From assembly GCF_011170125.1 (NCBI RefSeq), contig NZ_BLLN01000003.1:2056501-2120500 (forward strand): a stretch of 64,000 nucleotides of DNA. The letters are read 5' to 3'. Position numbers and translations under genes: made by a program. Under the pieces are notes generated by a model, which was not told where the DNA came from, made no database searches, and worked only from the letters and a program-made list of their open reading frames with translations. The stretch comes from Streptomyces diastaticus subsp. diastaticus (GTDB lineage: Bacteria; Actinomycetota; Actinomycetes; Streptomycetales; Streptomycetaceae). Shown one piece after another: positions 20,268 to 29,532 of this stretch; position 1 is the stretch's first letter, and each line of letters starts with the position of its first letter.

Positions 20268-21373
20268 CCGGAACGAAGAAGGCCGTCCTGCTCTCGGCCG
20301 GCCTGCTGGCCCCGATCGCCGCCGTCCTGGGCATCCGCGTCCTGTTCGTGGCGGCCGTCGCCGGAGGCGCCGCCGATCGCGAGGAGCAGGGCGACGGAGC
20401 CGTCGGCGCAACGGGCACCCCCTCCCAGGTGAAAGGCATCCACCCGGTCATGCTCTCTGCCTACGGCCGAGCTGCCGAACGCGGCGCGAAACAGCGCCCC
20501 CAGTGCAAAGGACTGCGATGGTCGGTCATCGCCGGGATCGGAAAGGTGGAGAGCAACCACGCCGGCGGCCGGACCATCAAGCCGGACGGCACGATCACCC
20601 CCCGCATCCTCGGCCCCCGGCTCGACGGCAGCGGCGTGGGCGGCAACATCACGGCCTTCTACGACACCGACGGGGGCCGCTACGACGGCGACGCGACATA
20701 CGACCGGGCCGTCGGGCCCATGCAGTTCATCCCCTCCACCTGGGCCGGGCCCAGCGGCGCCGACGGCAACGACGACGGGAAGAAGGATCCAACAACGCCT
20801 TCGACGACGCCCTGGCCACGGCCCTCTACCTGTGCGGGACGGGCGCCAACGACCTCCGCGACGAAGGACAGGCCCGACGCGCGATCCTGCGGTACAACGC
20901 CTCCGGCCAGTACGCGGACGACGTCCTCGGCCACATCCGCCAGTACGACCAGCTCGCCGTCACACCCCTCGACAGGGAAGCCACCGCCGGCGGCACAGCC
21001 GGAAAGGTCATCAAGCTGGCCCTGGCCGAACGCGGCACCAAGTACGTCTGGGGAGGCGGCGACATCCACGGCCCGACCGGCGGCGGGTTCGACTGCTCCG
21101 GCCTGCTCGTCTGCGCCTACCACCAGGGCGCCGGCATCACCCTGCCGCGCACCTCCCAGGCCATGCGCAGCGCGGGCAAGGCGGTCGGTCGCGCGGACCT
21201 GAGGCCCGGCGACCTCATCGTCTTCAACGCCGACGGCAACTGGGGCCACGTCGGCCTCTACATCGGCAACGGCCAGATGGTGCACGCTCCCAACCCGAGA
21301 ACCCCGGGGGAGACTGCGTCGGTCCAGCGGCGAGTGGTCCCGCGCCGACTGGACGATCCGCCGAGTTCTGTGA
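20264..21373 (+). pseudogene. Lytic transglycosylase / NlpC-P60 hydrolase, cluster A, frameshifted
   Basis: This is a VirB1-like wall hydrolase with a membrane anchor near the N-terminus (AVLLSAGLLAPIAAVLGI). A soluble transglycosylase domain follows (LRWSVIAGIGKVESNH, with the catalytic Glu, and AVGPMQFIPSTW). The NlpC/P60 domain has FDCSGLLVCAY with the catalytic Cys and WGHVGLYIGNGQMVHAP with the His. The frame shifts near 20790 (KKDP to NNAFDDA), where one missing C would explain it. It shifts again near 21315, so the natural ending SGEWSRADWTIRRVL and TGA 21371 lie in another frame. A 1-nt frame change does not damage the domains themselves. Confidence 0.75.
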
Positions 21374-21780
21374 ACTGTAGGTTCCGAATAGAGATGTCGT
21401 TGTCCAAGTGATTTGTCATCAACTTGTCGTTCGACTCGTCCGGCTGAGTCTCCACTTGTCCTGTCGCACTGAGCCTGTCGGATTTTCACTGCTTCTCGTT
21501 CGTGCTGTCGGATTCTCATTGCCTCGCGCGCTGAGCGGCGGCGCTTGCCTCGTACGTGGGGTTCGATCTCATTTTCCTGCTCCGGTTCTCGCGGTACCTG
21601 TCACGGCCGTTTTCGGCAGGTACGCGGAACAGGGGGTGGCGATGGACCTGGGTCCCCGTCTGGGGCGCGGGGTCCCTGCGATCTGCGGCTGCGCCGTGTG
21701 GGCGCGAGTGACCGGAAGCGATGCCGCAGGTAGGCAGCGGGGCCCGAGGACCCCGGCTGCGTGCACGCCGGGACGGCGTG
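21374..21780. repeat. TGTC-rich repeat block, candidate transposon end
   Basis: No gene is supported here. Between 21395 and 21515 eight TGTC motifs occur (21395, 21401, 21414, 21425, 21457, 21462, 21476, 21506). Two longer imperfect copies, TGTCGGATTTTCACTGC and TGTCGGATTCTCATTGC, start 30 bp apart. A terminal TGTCG followed by subterminal TGTC-type repeats is the style of Tn7/Tn5053-like ends. The start TGTCGTTGTCCAAGTG resembles the sequence read leftward from 10553. It lies 21 bp after the hydrolase stop, so an element may begin here and run right. The remainder to 21780 shows only a weak hairpin (GGGGCC/GGACCCC type). Confidence 0.4.
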
Positions 21781-22359
21781 TCAGACCATGGCGAGCCGGT
21801 CCACCAGCAGCTCCACCCTCCGCTCGGTGTCCGCCGGCGGCAGCCGTTCCGCCCGGGTCAAGGTGGCCAGTCCGTGCAGGGCCGCCCAGAACACCTCGGT
21901 GAACAGTGCCGGGTGGACGCCGTCCCCGGCGACCTCGCCGAGGCTTTCCAGCAGGGCGTCGAAGGCGTCCTTCAGCGGCTTCGGGGTGTCCTCGTGCGCG
22001 AACGCCAGGCCGCCGTCGAGCTGGAACATGGCGTCGTAGACCGCCGGGTTGCGCTCGGCGAACTCGAGGTAGGCGCGGGCGAGGGCGGTGACCCGGGTGC
22101 GAGGGCCGTCCGCGGCGGAGGCCGCGGCCCGCAGCGCCGCGCTCATCTCGGCGGCGCCCTCGAGGGCGACGGCGCCGATGATTTCGCGCTTGCCGCGGAA
22201 ATGGCTGTAGAGGACGGGCTGGCTGTATTCGATGCGCTCGGCGAGCCGGCGGGTGGTGACCGCGTCCCAGCCCTGCTGCTCGGCGAGTTCGCGGGCCGTG
22301 GCCACGATGAGGTGCTCGCGGGCCGCCCGTTCGCGCTCCTTGCGTTCCTGTACCGACAT
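21781..22359 (-). CDS. TetR-family regulator
   Basis: 192 residues. The N-terminal helix-turn-helix is typical (IVATARELAEQQGWDAVTTR, then LAERIEYSQPVLYSHFRGK). The C-terminal part matches a TetR ligand/dimer domain with YLEFAERNPAVYDAMFQLDG. It diverges from the DUF1772 gene, and two copies of a 13-bp CTAG palindrome lie between them. It most likely represses both genes. Confidence 0.9.
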   Translation of the reverse strand: MSVQERKERERAAREHLIVATARELAEQQGWDAVTTRRLAERIEYSQPVLYSHFRGKREIIGAVALEGAAEMSAALRAAASAADGPRTRVTALARAYLEFAERNPAVYDAMFQLDGGLAFAHEDTPKPLKDAFDALLESLGEVAGDGVHPALFTEVFWAALHGLATLTRAERLPPADTERRVELLVDRLAMV

Positions 22360-22368
22360 GATGAGATT

Positions 22369-22432
22369 CTAGCGCCGCTAGACAATCGAGCGGCAGCAGA
22401 TCTAGCGTTGCCTCATCAGCTAGCAGTGCTAG
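22369..22432. promoter_or_regulatory. Paired TetR operators
   Basis: CTAGCGCCGCTAG (22369-22381) and CTAGCAGTGCTAG (22420-22432) share the frame CTAGC-n3-GCTAG. A half site TCTAGCGTTG lies between them at 22401. They flank the promoter region between the divergent tetR and DUF1772 genes. Confidence 0.75.
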
Positions 22433-22449
22433 ATCTCTGGAGGGGTGTC

Positions 22450-22896
22450 ATGCTCAACGCACTCGAGGTGTTCACCACCGTGGTCGTCGGCCTGATGGTG
22501 GGGGTGGAGTTCTCCGTCGCTTTCGTCATCAACCCGATCCTCAACGGACTCCCCGAGGGTAGCGGCGTGCTCGGCCGCGCCCACGGGGCGCGGATGCTCG
22601 GCGCCCTGATGCCGGTCTGGTACATCACCTCGCTCGTCCTCGCCGCCGTCTGGGCCGTCGCCGGATGGCACCGCCCCGGCGCCGGCCTGGTCGTCACCGC
22701 CGCCGCGCTGCTGATCTCGAGCGTGATCATGTCGCTCTTGCTGCTCGTCCCGATCAACAACCGGGGCAAGACGTGGACCCCCGAGAACCGGCCCGAGGAC
22801 TGGAAGGAGCAGAAGAACCGCTGGGACCGCTTCCACTACATCCGCGTCGTCGTCATCATCGCCGCCTTCACCCTGCTGGCCGCCGCCCTTGCTTGA
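22450..22896 (+). CDS. DUF1772 membrane protein
   Basis: 148 residues with four predicted membrane segments (VFTTVVVGLMVGVEFSVAF, PVWYITSLVLAAVWAVAGW, LVVTAAALLISSVIMSLLLL and VVVIIAAFTLLAAAL). The conserved PINNRGKTWTPE loop before the last helix is a DUF1772 feature. The function of this group is not established; some relatives act in anthrone oxidation. It is controlled by the divergent TetR gene. The SD GGAGGGG is 6 nt upstream. Confidence 0.8.
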   Translation: MLNALEVFTTVVVGLMVGVEFSVAFVINPILNGLPEGSGVLGRAHGARMLGALMPVWYITSLVLAAVWAVAGWHRPGAGLVVTAAALLISSVIMSLLLLVPINNRGKTWTPENRPEDWKEQKNRWDRFHYIRVVVIIAAFTLLAAALA

Positions 22897-23009
22897 GCCC
22901 GCGGGCCGACACCACGCAGGTGACGGCACTCCTCTGCTCCGCGGGCGGTAGCCGACGATTCGCATGGATCTACACCGCCCTCGGAACCCCGGACTCCCTC
23001 TACCGGAGG

Positions 23010-23278
23010 TTCTGCCAAGGCCTCGTCGACGTGCCGCCAGGCGATGGCCTGGATATCCCGAAACCCGCTCCGAGCTGCGAGAACGTCTCGCCCTTCCGCA
23101 GATGGACCAGCGCGAGCAGTGCCTGCTTGAAGCAGCCGAGCTTGCGCCAGCGGGTGTTGCGGGCCTGGCGGTGCTCGTACAGCAGCCAGGCCACATGCTC
23201 AACCAGCTCGTGCGGGACGTCGAGCATGGCAGGATACGGAACCAACAGGGCTCCTTCGGTCGCCGGTGTGATGAGTGA
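23010..23278 (-). pseudogene. IS5-family transposase, N-terminal remnant
   Basis: The reading PHELVEHVAWLLYEHRQAR, RWRKLGCFKQALLALVHLRK, ETFSQLGAGFGIS is the N-terminal domain of DDE_Tnp_4-type IS5-family transposases. The frame then shifts by one base (AIAWRHVDEALA in the next frame) and similarity ends near 23010. The catalytic half is missing. Its upstream end touches the inverted repeat junction at 23352-23388. Confidence 0.75.
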
Positions 23279-23351
23279 GATCACCACGCCAACGACAAGG
23301 GGCCTTGTCTCGTCACCACACCCGCTGACCATTCCACTTCACCCTCCAGCG

Positions 23352-23388
23352 CAGGATGAAAGAGGCTCAGTGAGCCTCTTTCATCCTG
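23352..23388. repeat. Abutted IS terminal inverted repeats
   Basis: TGAGCCTCTTTCATCCTG reads rightward from 23371, and the same 18 bases read leftward from 23369, with one base (23370) between them. The right copy contains the stop codon of the transposase fragment to its right; the left copy precedes the start of the fragment to its left. This is the expected structure when two copies of one IS stand head to tail. It can also act as a strong hairpin. Confidence 0.75.
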
Positions 23389-23640
23389 AATAGTTGCAGG
23401 TCAGTAGGGTGTGGACGGCCTGGACGATGGTGCCGATGCGGCGGGTGGAGCTTCTGGCTCGCCGGAGGACTCGCCAGGACTTCAGCTGCGCGAAGGCTCG
23501 CTCACCCGGCGCTCTCAGCCGGGCGTGGTCGCGGTTGAACTGCTGGTAGTGCTCGAGCTGTTCGCGGTGGTGGTGCGGGAGCGGCTGGCGGCGGCGGTGG
23601 TGGCCCGGTGCCGTAACGACCGCTCGAACCGCCAGCCCCG
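23381..23640 (-). pseudogene. IS5-family transposase, C-terminal remnant
   Basis: Reading left from about 23640: EHYQQFNRDHARLRAPGERA, FAQLKSWRVLRRAR, then IGTIVQAVHTLLTCNYSG and stop. This is the standard ending of DDE_Tnp_4 transposases. The N-terminal two thirds are missing, and the sequence to the right is a Tn3 transposase, so one element was broken by joining to the other. Confidence 0.75.
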
Positions 23641-26029
23641 GGGCGGGTCGGGCGGCTGGTGGGCAAGGCGGTCACGGACTTCGAGGCCCAGTTCTGCCGC
23701 AGCAGGGTGGAGCGGATCTCGCACGCGACACGCTCGCGCCTGGAGGACCTGGTCGCCGGCAGCGCGGACGAGATGGGCGCGGGAGCGGACGGTGAGGGTG
23801 CGCTGTCGGGCGGCGGGCGGTCCCACTTCGCTGAGCTGAAGACCGACCCGGGGACGCCGGGACTGGAGAGCCTGCTGGCGGAGGTGAACAAGCTGAACCG
23901 GGTGCGGCGGCTGGAGTGACCTGCGGACTTGTTCGCCGACGTGTCGGAGAAGCTGGTGGACGCGTGGCGGGCGCGGGCGTCGAAGGAGTACCCGGCGAAC
24001 ATGGAGCGGATGAAGCCGCCGCGGCGCCTGACGCTGCTGGCCGCGCTGTGCCATGTGCGGCAGATGGAGATCACCGACTCGCTGGTGGACCTGTTCATCC
24101 AGCTCGTGCTGAAGATCAACACTCGGGCGGAGCGGAAGGTCGACAAGGAGCTGAACGCCGAGCTGAAGAAGGTCCGGGGCAAGGAGGGGATGCTGCTGCG
24201 GGTCGCGGAGGCGGCTTTGTCCGAGCCGTCCGGCACGGTGCGGCGGGTGATCTATCCGGTGGTCGGCGGGGAGAAGACGCTGAAGGCACTGGCGGCGGAG
24301 GCCGCGGCGAACGAGGCCCGCTACAAGGCGAGGATCCGTACGGTGCTGCGGTCGTCGTACTCGGCGCGCTGGCGCCGGATGCTCTCGCCGCTGCTGGGCG
24401 CGCTGGAGCTGAAGTGCAACAACACCGCCTTCCGACCGGTGATGGACGCGATCGACTTGCTCCAGCGCTACCTGGAGCAGCCGCTGAAGGAGGGCGCGTT
24501 CTTCGATCCGGCGGAGAGGGGGCCGATAGCAGGGGTGGTGCCCGAGCCGTGGCGGGCGGCGGCGGTGGACGCGAAGGGGCGGGTCGAGCGGATTCCGTAC
24601 GAGCCGTGTGTGCTGGTGGCGCCACGGGACGCGGTGCGGCGGCGGGAGATCTGGGTGGTGGGGGCGAACCGGTGGCGTAACCCGGAGGACGACCTGCCGG
24701 CGGACTTCGAGGACAACCGGGACGTGCACTACGCCGCGCTGGGCCAGCCGCAGGGTGCCGGGGAGTTCATCGCCGCCCTGCAAGGCAAGCTCCGCACGTC
24801 GCTGGACCGTTTCGAGCAGGCTCTCGCGGAGGGCACGACGGGCGGGGTAGTGATCGTCAAGAAGCACGGCGAGCCGTGGATCAGGGTCTCCCCGCGCGGC
24901 AAGCAGGAGGAGCCGGAGAGCCTGGTGGCCATCAAGGGCGAGATCGAGCGACGCTGGGGCACATCGACCTGCTGGACATCCTGAAGTACGCCGAGTTCGA
25001 CACGGACTTCATCGCCGAGTTCACCTCGGTCGCCACCCGAGAGATGCTGTCGAAGGATGTGCTGCGCCGCCGCCTGCTGCTGGTGCTGTTCAGGCTGGGC
25101 ACGAACATGGGGATCAAGCGGGTCGCGGTGACCGGCAAACACGGCGAGAGCGAGGCCACCCTGCGGCGGGTGCGGCACCTGTTCGTCAACCGCGCCAACA
25201 TGCGCGCGGCATTGCGGAAGCTGGTGAACACCACCTTCGCCGTCCGAGATGAGATGTGGTGGGGCACCGGCACCGCGTGCGCCTCCGACAGCCGCAAGTT
25301 CGGCGCCTGGTCCAGCAACCTGATGACCGAGTGGCACCAGCGCTACCGCGGCCCGGGCGTGATGATCTACTGGCAGTGCGACCTGAAAGCCGCACATTTC
25401 GAGCAAATGCCGGGAAGGAGATACCAGCATTTTCGACCTGTGACCATCTGGTCGATTCCCCAGCCAGCGTGCGGAGGGAGCAATTCCTCGGTGCGAAGCC
25501 TGGCCAGCAGACCGAAGGCCGAGACGACCACTGAATCGGCACGGGTCAGGGGAAAGCCCGGACGGATGAACACAAGTGAACCCTTGATGAGGACTCGTAA
25601 AGATCACCCGCCTCAGTGGAAGCAGTCGAGGCGGTCCAGGAGCTACCGGGTGAGAACCCGACGCGACTCCGAGCTGGCTGTCAAAGCCGGAGTAGGTCAC
25701 CGCGGCTCCCGGGTCAGAGAGGGCATCCACCCCGGGCGCATCTCGTGTGTGCGGAACAGGGAAACCCCGTAGAGGTCCCCCTCGGGGTAGGCCGAAGGCA
25801 ACGAAGGCTCAACTCCTCTGCGGGCAAAGGATGGTCCGAGAAGCGAACGCCGCCACGCCGAAAGGCACGGGGAAAGGCCGGACACAGGGGCTCCGCCCTC
25901 CGGCTATAACCCGGCGGATACCGGGCTGATGCCCGGGTCCGAAAGGACGCCCAAGCGGACCAGGTGGGTCTTTGAAGAGACAAGCGAAGCACCGAGTAAA
26001 CGGCAGCGCACGTTAGACAGGGAGGGCAA

Positions 26030-27784
26030 GTGGACCAAAGCACCGGGCAGTTGTCCTTCTGGAACGAAACTGCCGACGATGCGGAAGCCTGGCACCAGAT
26101 CGACTGGGGCCGGGTCGACCGCGACGTAACGAGGCTGCGTCGGAGGATCTTCAAGGCCGCTCAAGCTGGCGACATGAAGAAGGTCCGAAACCTCCAGAAG
26201 CTCATGATGCGATCGGCCGCGAACACGCTCCTGAGCGTGCGCCGGGTGACCCAGGTGAGCCGGGGGCGGAAGACCGCCGGCGTGGACGGGGAGACGGCGC
26301 TCGGCCCCAAGGAGCGGGGCCGACTGGCCCGCATGCTCCTGCGGGACGGCGCTGCCCGCCCACGACCGGTGAAACGAGTGCAGATTCCGAAGGCGAATGG
26401 AAAGACGCGCCCTCTCGGCATCCCGGTCATCCGGGACCGGGTCCACCAGGCCAGGGTGAAGAACGCCCTGGAACCTGAATGGGAGGCGCGATTCGAGGCG
26501 CGAAGCTACGGCTTCCGCCCCGGCCGGGGATGTCACGACGCACTGGCGGCCATCTTCCAGGTGGTGGGCAAGCCCGCCAGCCAGCGGAGATGGGTGCTGG
26601 ACGCCGACTTGTCGGCGGCGTTCGACCGGATCGACCACGCGCACCTGATGCGATCGCTCGCAGGCTTCCCCGCCAGGGACGCCGTCGAGGGCTGGCTGAA
26701 GGCCGGAGTGATGGACAGGGGCGCCTTCGCACCGACGGTGGAAGGCACCCCGCAAGGAGGGGTGATCAGCCCGCTCCTGCTGAACATTGCTCTGCACGGA
26801 ATGGAAGAAGCAGCCGGGGTCTCCTGGAGAAGACACGGGAACTCCCGAGTACTCAAAGACGGGTCCCCGGCCCTTGTGCGGTACGCGGACGACTTCGTGG
26901 TCATCTGCCACACTGAGAAGGACGCGCACGAGGCGTACCGGCGGCTGAAGGAATGGTTCGCCCCCAGAGGTCTGGCCTTCAACGAGGAGAAGACTTCGGT
27001 CCGACACCTCACCGATGGCTTCGACTTCCTCGGGTGCACCGTCCGGACGTACGCCAACGGGTACACGCTCGTGACGCCGAGCAAGGACGCGGTGAGGAAG
27101 GCCAAGGGGCGTATCCGGGACGTTGTCCGGTCGAATCGGGGGAAGCCTGCGGACCGGCTGGTCCGCGAGCTCAGCTCGTTTCTCCGGGGATGGACTGCGT
27201 ATTACCGCCCCTGGAGCTCGAAGAGGGCCTTCAAGGAAGTCGATCGGACCGTGTTCGGCCAGCTCTGGCAGTGGGCGAGCAGACAGCATCGGCGGAAGGG
27301 AAGACAGTGGATCGCGGCCCGGTACTGGGACAAGCGGATTCCCGGGAGTGACAACCGCTGGATCTTCGGTGAGGGTTCGGCGTACGTCAAGCCCGCCGCG
27401 ATGACCAGGATCGTCCGTCACGTGCCGGTCCTTGGAACCCATTCCAAGGACGACCCGGCTCTGACGGACTACTGGACCGAGCGCGCGGCCAGGCGGACCA
27501 AGCTGGGGCTGGAGAACAGGTTCATCCAGACCCTGGCCGTCCGTCAGCGCGGCCGATGCGCCCGGTGCGGCCTCGACCTCGTCGAAGGAGCCGAATTCGA
27601 GCCGGATAACATCCACGACTGGGTGTCCTGGTTCGACTCGGTCCGCCGGACGCTGAACGTGCACCACGTCGTGCACCGCCAGCACGGCGGCGGCAACGAG
27701 CTGAAGAACCTCGTCCTCCTGCACTCGCAGTGCCACCAGCAGCATCACGCGACAGAAGCACTCGATGCGAAGCGGTCCCCGTGA
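26030..27784 (+). CDS. ltrA: Group II intron reverse transcriptase/maturase with HNH domain
   Basis: 584 residues. The reverse transcriptase fingers and palm begin with [20 protein letters not shown]. The catalytic YADD is in [15 protein letters not shown], preceded by [15 protein letters not shown]. The maturase (X) domain follows ([12 protein letters not shown]). The C-terminus is an HNH endonuclease: [19 protein letters not shown], then [19 protein letters not shown] and [12 protein letters not shown] 26030 follows GGAGGG. The protein promotes splicing and insertion of its own intron and sits in intron domain IV. Confidence 0.92.
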   Translation: MDQSTGQLSFWNETADDAEAWHQIDWGRVDRDVTRLRRRIFKAAQAGDMKKVRNLQKLMMRSAANTLLSVRRVTQVSRGRKTAGVDGETALGPKERGRLARMLLRDGAARPRPVKRVQIPKANGKTRPLGIPVIRDRVHQARVKNALEPEWEARFEARSYGFRPGRGCHDALAAIFQVVGKPASQRRWVLDADLSAAFDRIDHAHLMRSLAGFPARDAVEGWLKAGVMDRGAFAPTVEGTPQGGVISPLLLNIALHGMEEAAGVSWRRHGNSRVLKDGSPALVRYADDFVVICHTEKDAHEAYRRLKEWFAPRGLAFNEEKTSVRHLTDGFDFLGCTVRTYANGYTLVTPSKDAVRKAKGRIRDVVRSNRGKPADRLVRELSSFLRGWTAYYRPWSSKRAFKEVDRTVFGQLWQWASRQHRRKGRQWIAARYWDKRIPGSDNRWIFGEGSAYVKPAAMTRIVRHVPVLGTHSKDDPALTDYWTERAARRTKLGLENRFIQTLAVRQRGRCARCGLDLVEGAEFEPDNIHDWVSWFDSVRRTLNVHHVVHRQHGGGNELKNLVLLHSQCHQQHHATEALDAKRSP

Positions 27785-27791
27785 CCTGCTT

Positions 27792-27825
27792 GAGCCGTGG
27801 TGCGGTGAAAGCCGCTCGCCCGGTT
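27792..27825 (+). ncRNA. Group II intron domain V
   Basis: GAGCCGTGGTGCGGTGAAAG followed by CCGCTCGCCCGGTTC is the conserved catalytic hairpin with its GAAA tetraloop. Domain VI follows as a GC-rich stem ending in GGCTACCCGAC, where the bulged A is the expected branch point. Confidence 0.8.
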
Positions 27826-28807
27826 CTGAGGGGGCCGGGGTCCCAGCAATGGGCCCCGGCTACCCGACCGTCGAGCGGAAGTCGGTGTGCATCTACTCCC
27901 AGCTCAAGTCCTGCTCGGCCTCCGAGGTCGCCTCGATGATCGAGGGCGTGCTGCGGCACTGCACCGACATGGAGGTGGACCGGCAGTACACCGACACCCA
28001 TGGCGCGTCCATCGTCGGCTTCGCCTTCGCCCACATGCTCGACTTCAAGCTGATGCCGAGGCTGAAGAACATCGGCTCCGCGCGGCTGTACCGGCCGGCC
28101 GCCGGGGAGGACGACAACTGGCCGAACCTCGCCCCGGTGCTGTCCACCAAGACGATCAACTGGGACCTGATCCGCCAGCAGTACGACCAGATCGTGAAGT
28201 ACACCACCGCGCTCCGCCTGGGCACCGCCGAGGCCGAGCAGGTCCTGCGCCGCTTCACCCGCGGCGGCCCCAAGCACCCCACCTACCAGGCGATCGAGGA
28301 ACTGGGCCGGGCGGTGCGCACGGCGTTCGTCTGCGACTACCTCGCCGATGTCGAGCTGCGGCAGGAAATCCACGAGGGCCTCCAGGTCGTGGAGAACTGG
28401 AACAGCGCGAACAAGGACCTCTTCTATGGCAAGGACGGCGACCTGGCCGGGCAGGACAAGGAATCCCAGGAGGTGTCCATGCTCGCGCTGCACCTGCTCC
28501 AGTCCGCTTTGGTCCACGTCAACACGCTGCTGATGCAGCAGGTCCTCGCCGATCCGAAGTGGGCCGACACCCTCACCGACGCCGACCGGCGGGCGCTGTC
28601 CCCGCTGTTCTGGACGCACGTGAACCCCTACGGCCGGTTCGAGCTCGACATGAACAGCCGCCTCGACCTGGACCTGACCACCCGGGTTGCGGGGGTGCCC
28701 GGCCCGCGCCTCCCACGGGCTGAATCTGCGGAGGTCCCTACGTGACGGTGGTCAGCGCTCGGTGAAGGACAACTGACAAGAACAGGCGGGCGCTAGTGTC
28801 CTCAGCT

Positions 28808-29497
28808 ATGACTGAACCGACCTACCTGAATGCCACCCGCGTGGCCTACGACACCGTTGCCGAAAACTACGCCGAGCTCGTGCCCCCCGCGTTCGAGGAC
28901 GACCTGTACGGCCGCGCGATGATAAGTACGTTCGCCGAACTCACGCGAGCCCTCGACGCCGGGCCGGTCGCTGACCTCGGCTGCGGGCCCGGCCACGTGA
29001 CAGCACACCTTCAGTCCCTTGGGGTGACCGCGTTCGGCATCGACCTGTCCCCGAAGACGGTTGCGGTTGCCCGGCGCCGGCATCCGGACCTGCGATTCGA
29101 CGAAGGGTCGATGACCGACCTGGACCTGGCTGACGGCAGTCTTGGCGGAGTCATCGCCTGGTACTCGATCGTGCACACCCCTCCGGAGTTGCTGCCGGTC
29201 GTGTTCGCAGAGTTCCACCGCGTGCTGGCCCCAGGCGGCCATGTGCTGATCGGCTTCAAGGCCGGTGACAGGCTCCGACACCTGGAGAACGCATACGGGC
29301 ATGAGCTGTCTCTCGACGTCTACTGGGTCTCTCCCGACCGCATCGCCGAGCTGCTGAATCAGACCGGGCTGATGGTGGATGCCCGGCTGATCCGCGAGCC
29401 GAACGAGCAGGAGAAGCCCCGGCAAGGTCAGCAGGCGTACCTCCTGGCCCGAAAGCCGGCGAAGCCTGGAGCAAGGCTTGCCGACACCATCGCGTAA
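28808..29497 (+). CDS. SAM-dependent methyltransferase
   Basis: 229 residues, class I Rossmann fold. Motif I is VADLGCGPGHVTAHL (about residue 57). The acidic end of strand 2 is GIDLSPKTVAVARRRHP, and GGVIAWYSIVHTPPELLP plus VLAPGGHVLIGFKAG complete the methyltransferase 11 pattern. The substrate is unknown. ATG 28808 has no SD and may be leaderless; an in-frame GTG at 28796 would add four residues. It lies between the Tn3 remnant and the recombinase gene. Confidence 0.85.
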   Translation: MTEPTYLNATRVAYDTVAENYAELVPPAFEDDLYGRAMISTFAELTRALDAGPVADLGCGPGHVTAHLQSLGVTAFGIDLSPKTVAVARRRHPDLRFDEGSMTDLDLADGSLGGVIAWYSIVHTPPELLPVVFAEFHRVLAPGGHVLIGFKAGDRLRHLENAYGHELSLDVYWVSPDRIAELLNQTGLMVDARLIREPNEQEKPRQGQQAYLLARKPAKPGARLADTIA

Positions 29498-29532
29498 TAC
29501 GACCCAGTAGTCCGCAGGTGTGCTCTGGAGGT

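Larger units (their letters stand above)
25376..27868 (+). mobile_element. Group II intron, full length
   Basis: The 5' boundary is GTGCGACC (the GUGYG rule) and the 3' boundary ends in AC (the AY rule). Both fall inside a Tn3 transposase His codon, which pins the boundaries to the base. The 2,493-nt element contains a complete maturase ORF and, near its 3' end, a domain V sequence. It probably spliced and retrohomed when it arrived. Nothing within the intron looks broken. Confidence 0.85.
23641..28745 (+). pseudogene. tnpA: Tn3-family transposase, truncated and split by a group II intron
   Basis: The exon parts read as a Tn3 transposase: ERISHATRSRLEDLVAG, LPADLFADVSEKLVDAW, PPRRLTLLAALCHVRQMEIT, IYPVVGGEKTLKALA, then after the intron [20 protein letters not shown] and [16 protein letters not shown]. 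The N-terminal domain is missing at the IS5 junction. TGA 23917-23919 interrupts RRLE/PADLF. One base is missing near 24960 (RRWG, then HIDLLDILKYAEFDTDF in the next frame). The intron splits the codon for His in MIYW-H-VERK. Splicing would rejoin the frame exactly, but the other lesions make the gene non-functional. Confidence 0.85.

Noticed and set aside
23353..23387. Ordinary rho-independent terminator
   Set aside because: The symmetry is better explained as two IS ends: each half borders a matching transposase end, and the stop codon lies inside one half.
28746..28800. GACAACTGACAAG after the Tn3 transposase as a Tn3 or Tn7-like end
   Set aside because: It lacks the GGGG...TAAG pattern of Tn3 ends and has only two GACA words. 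I could not pair it with another end.
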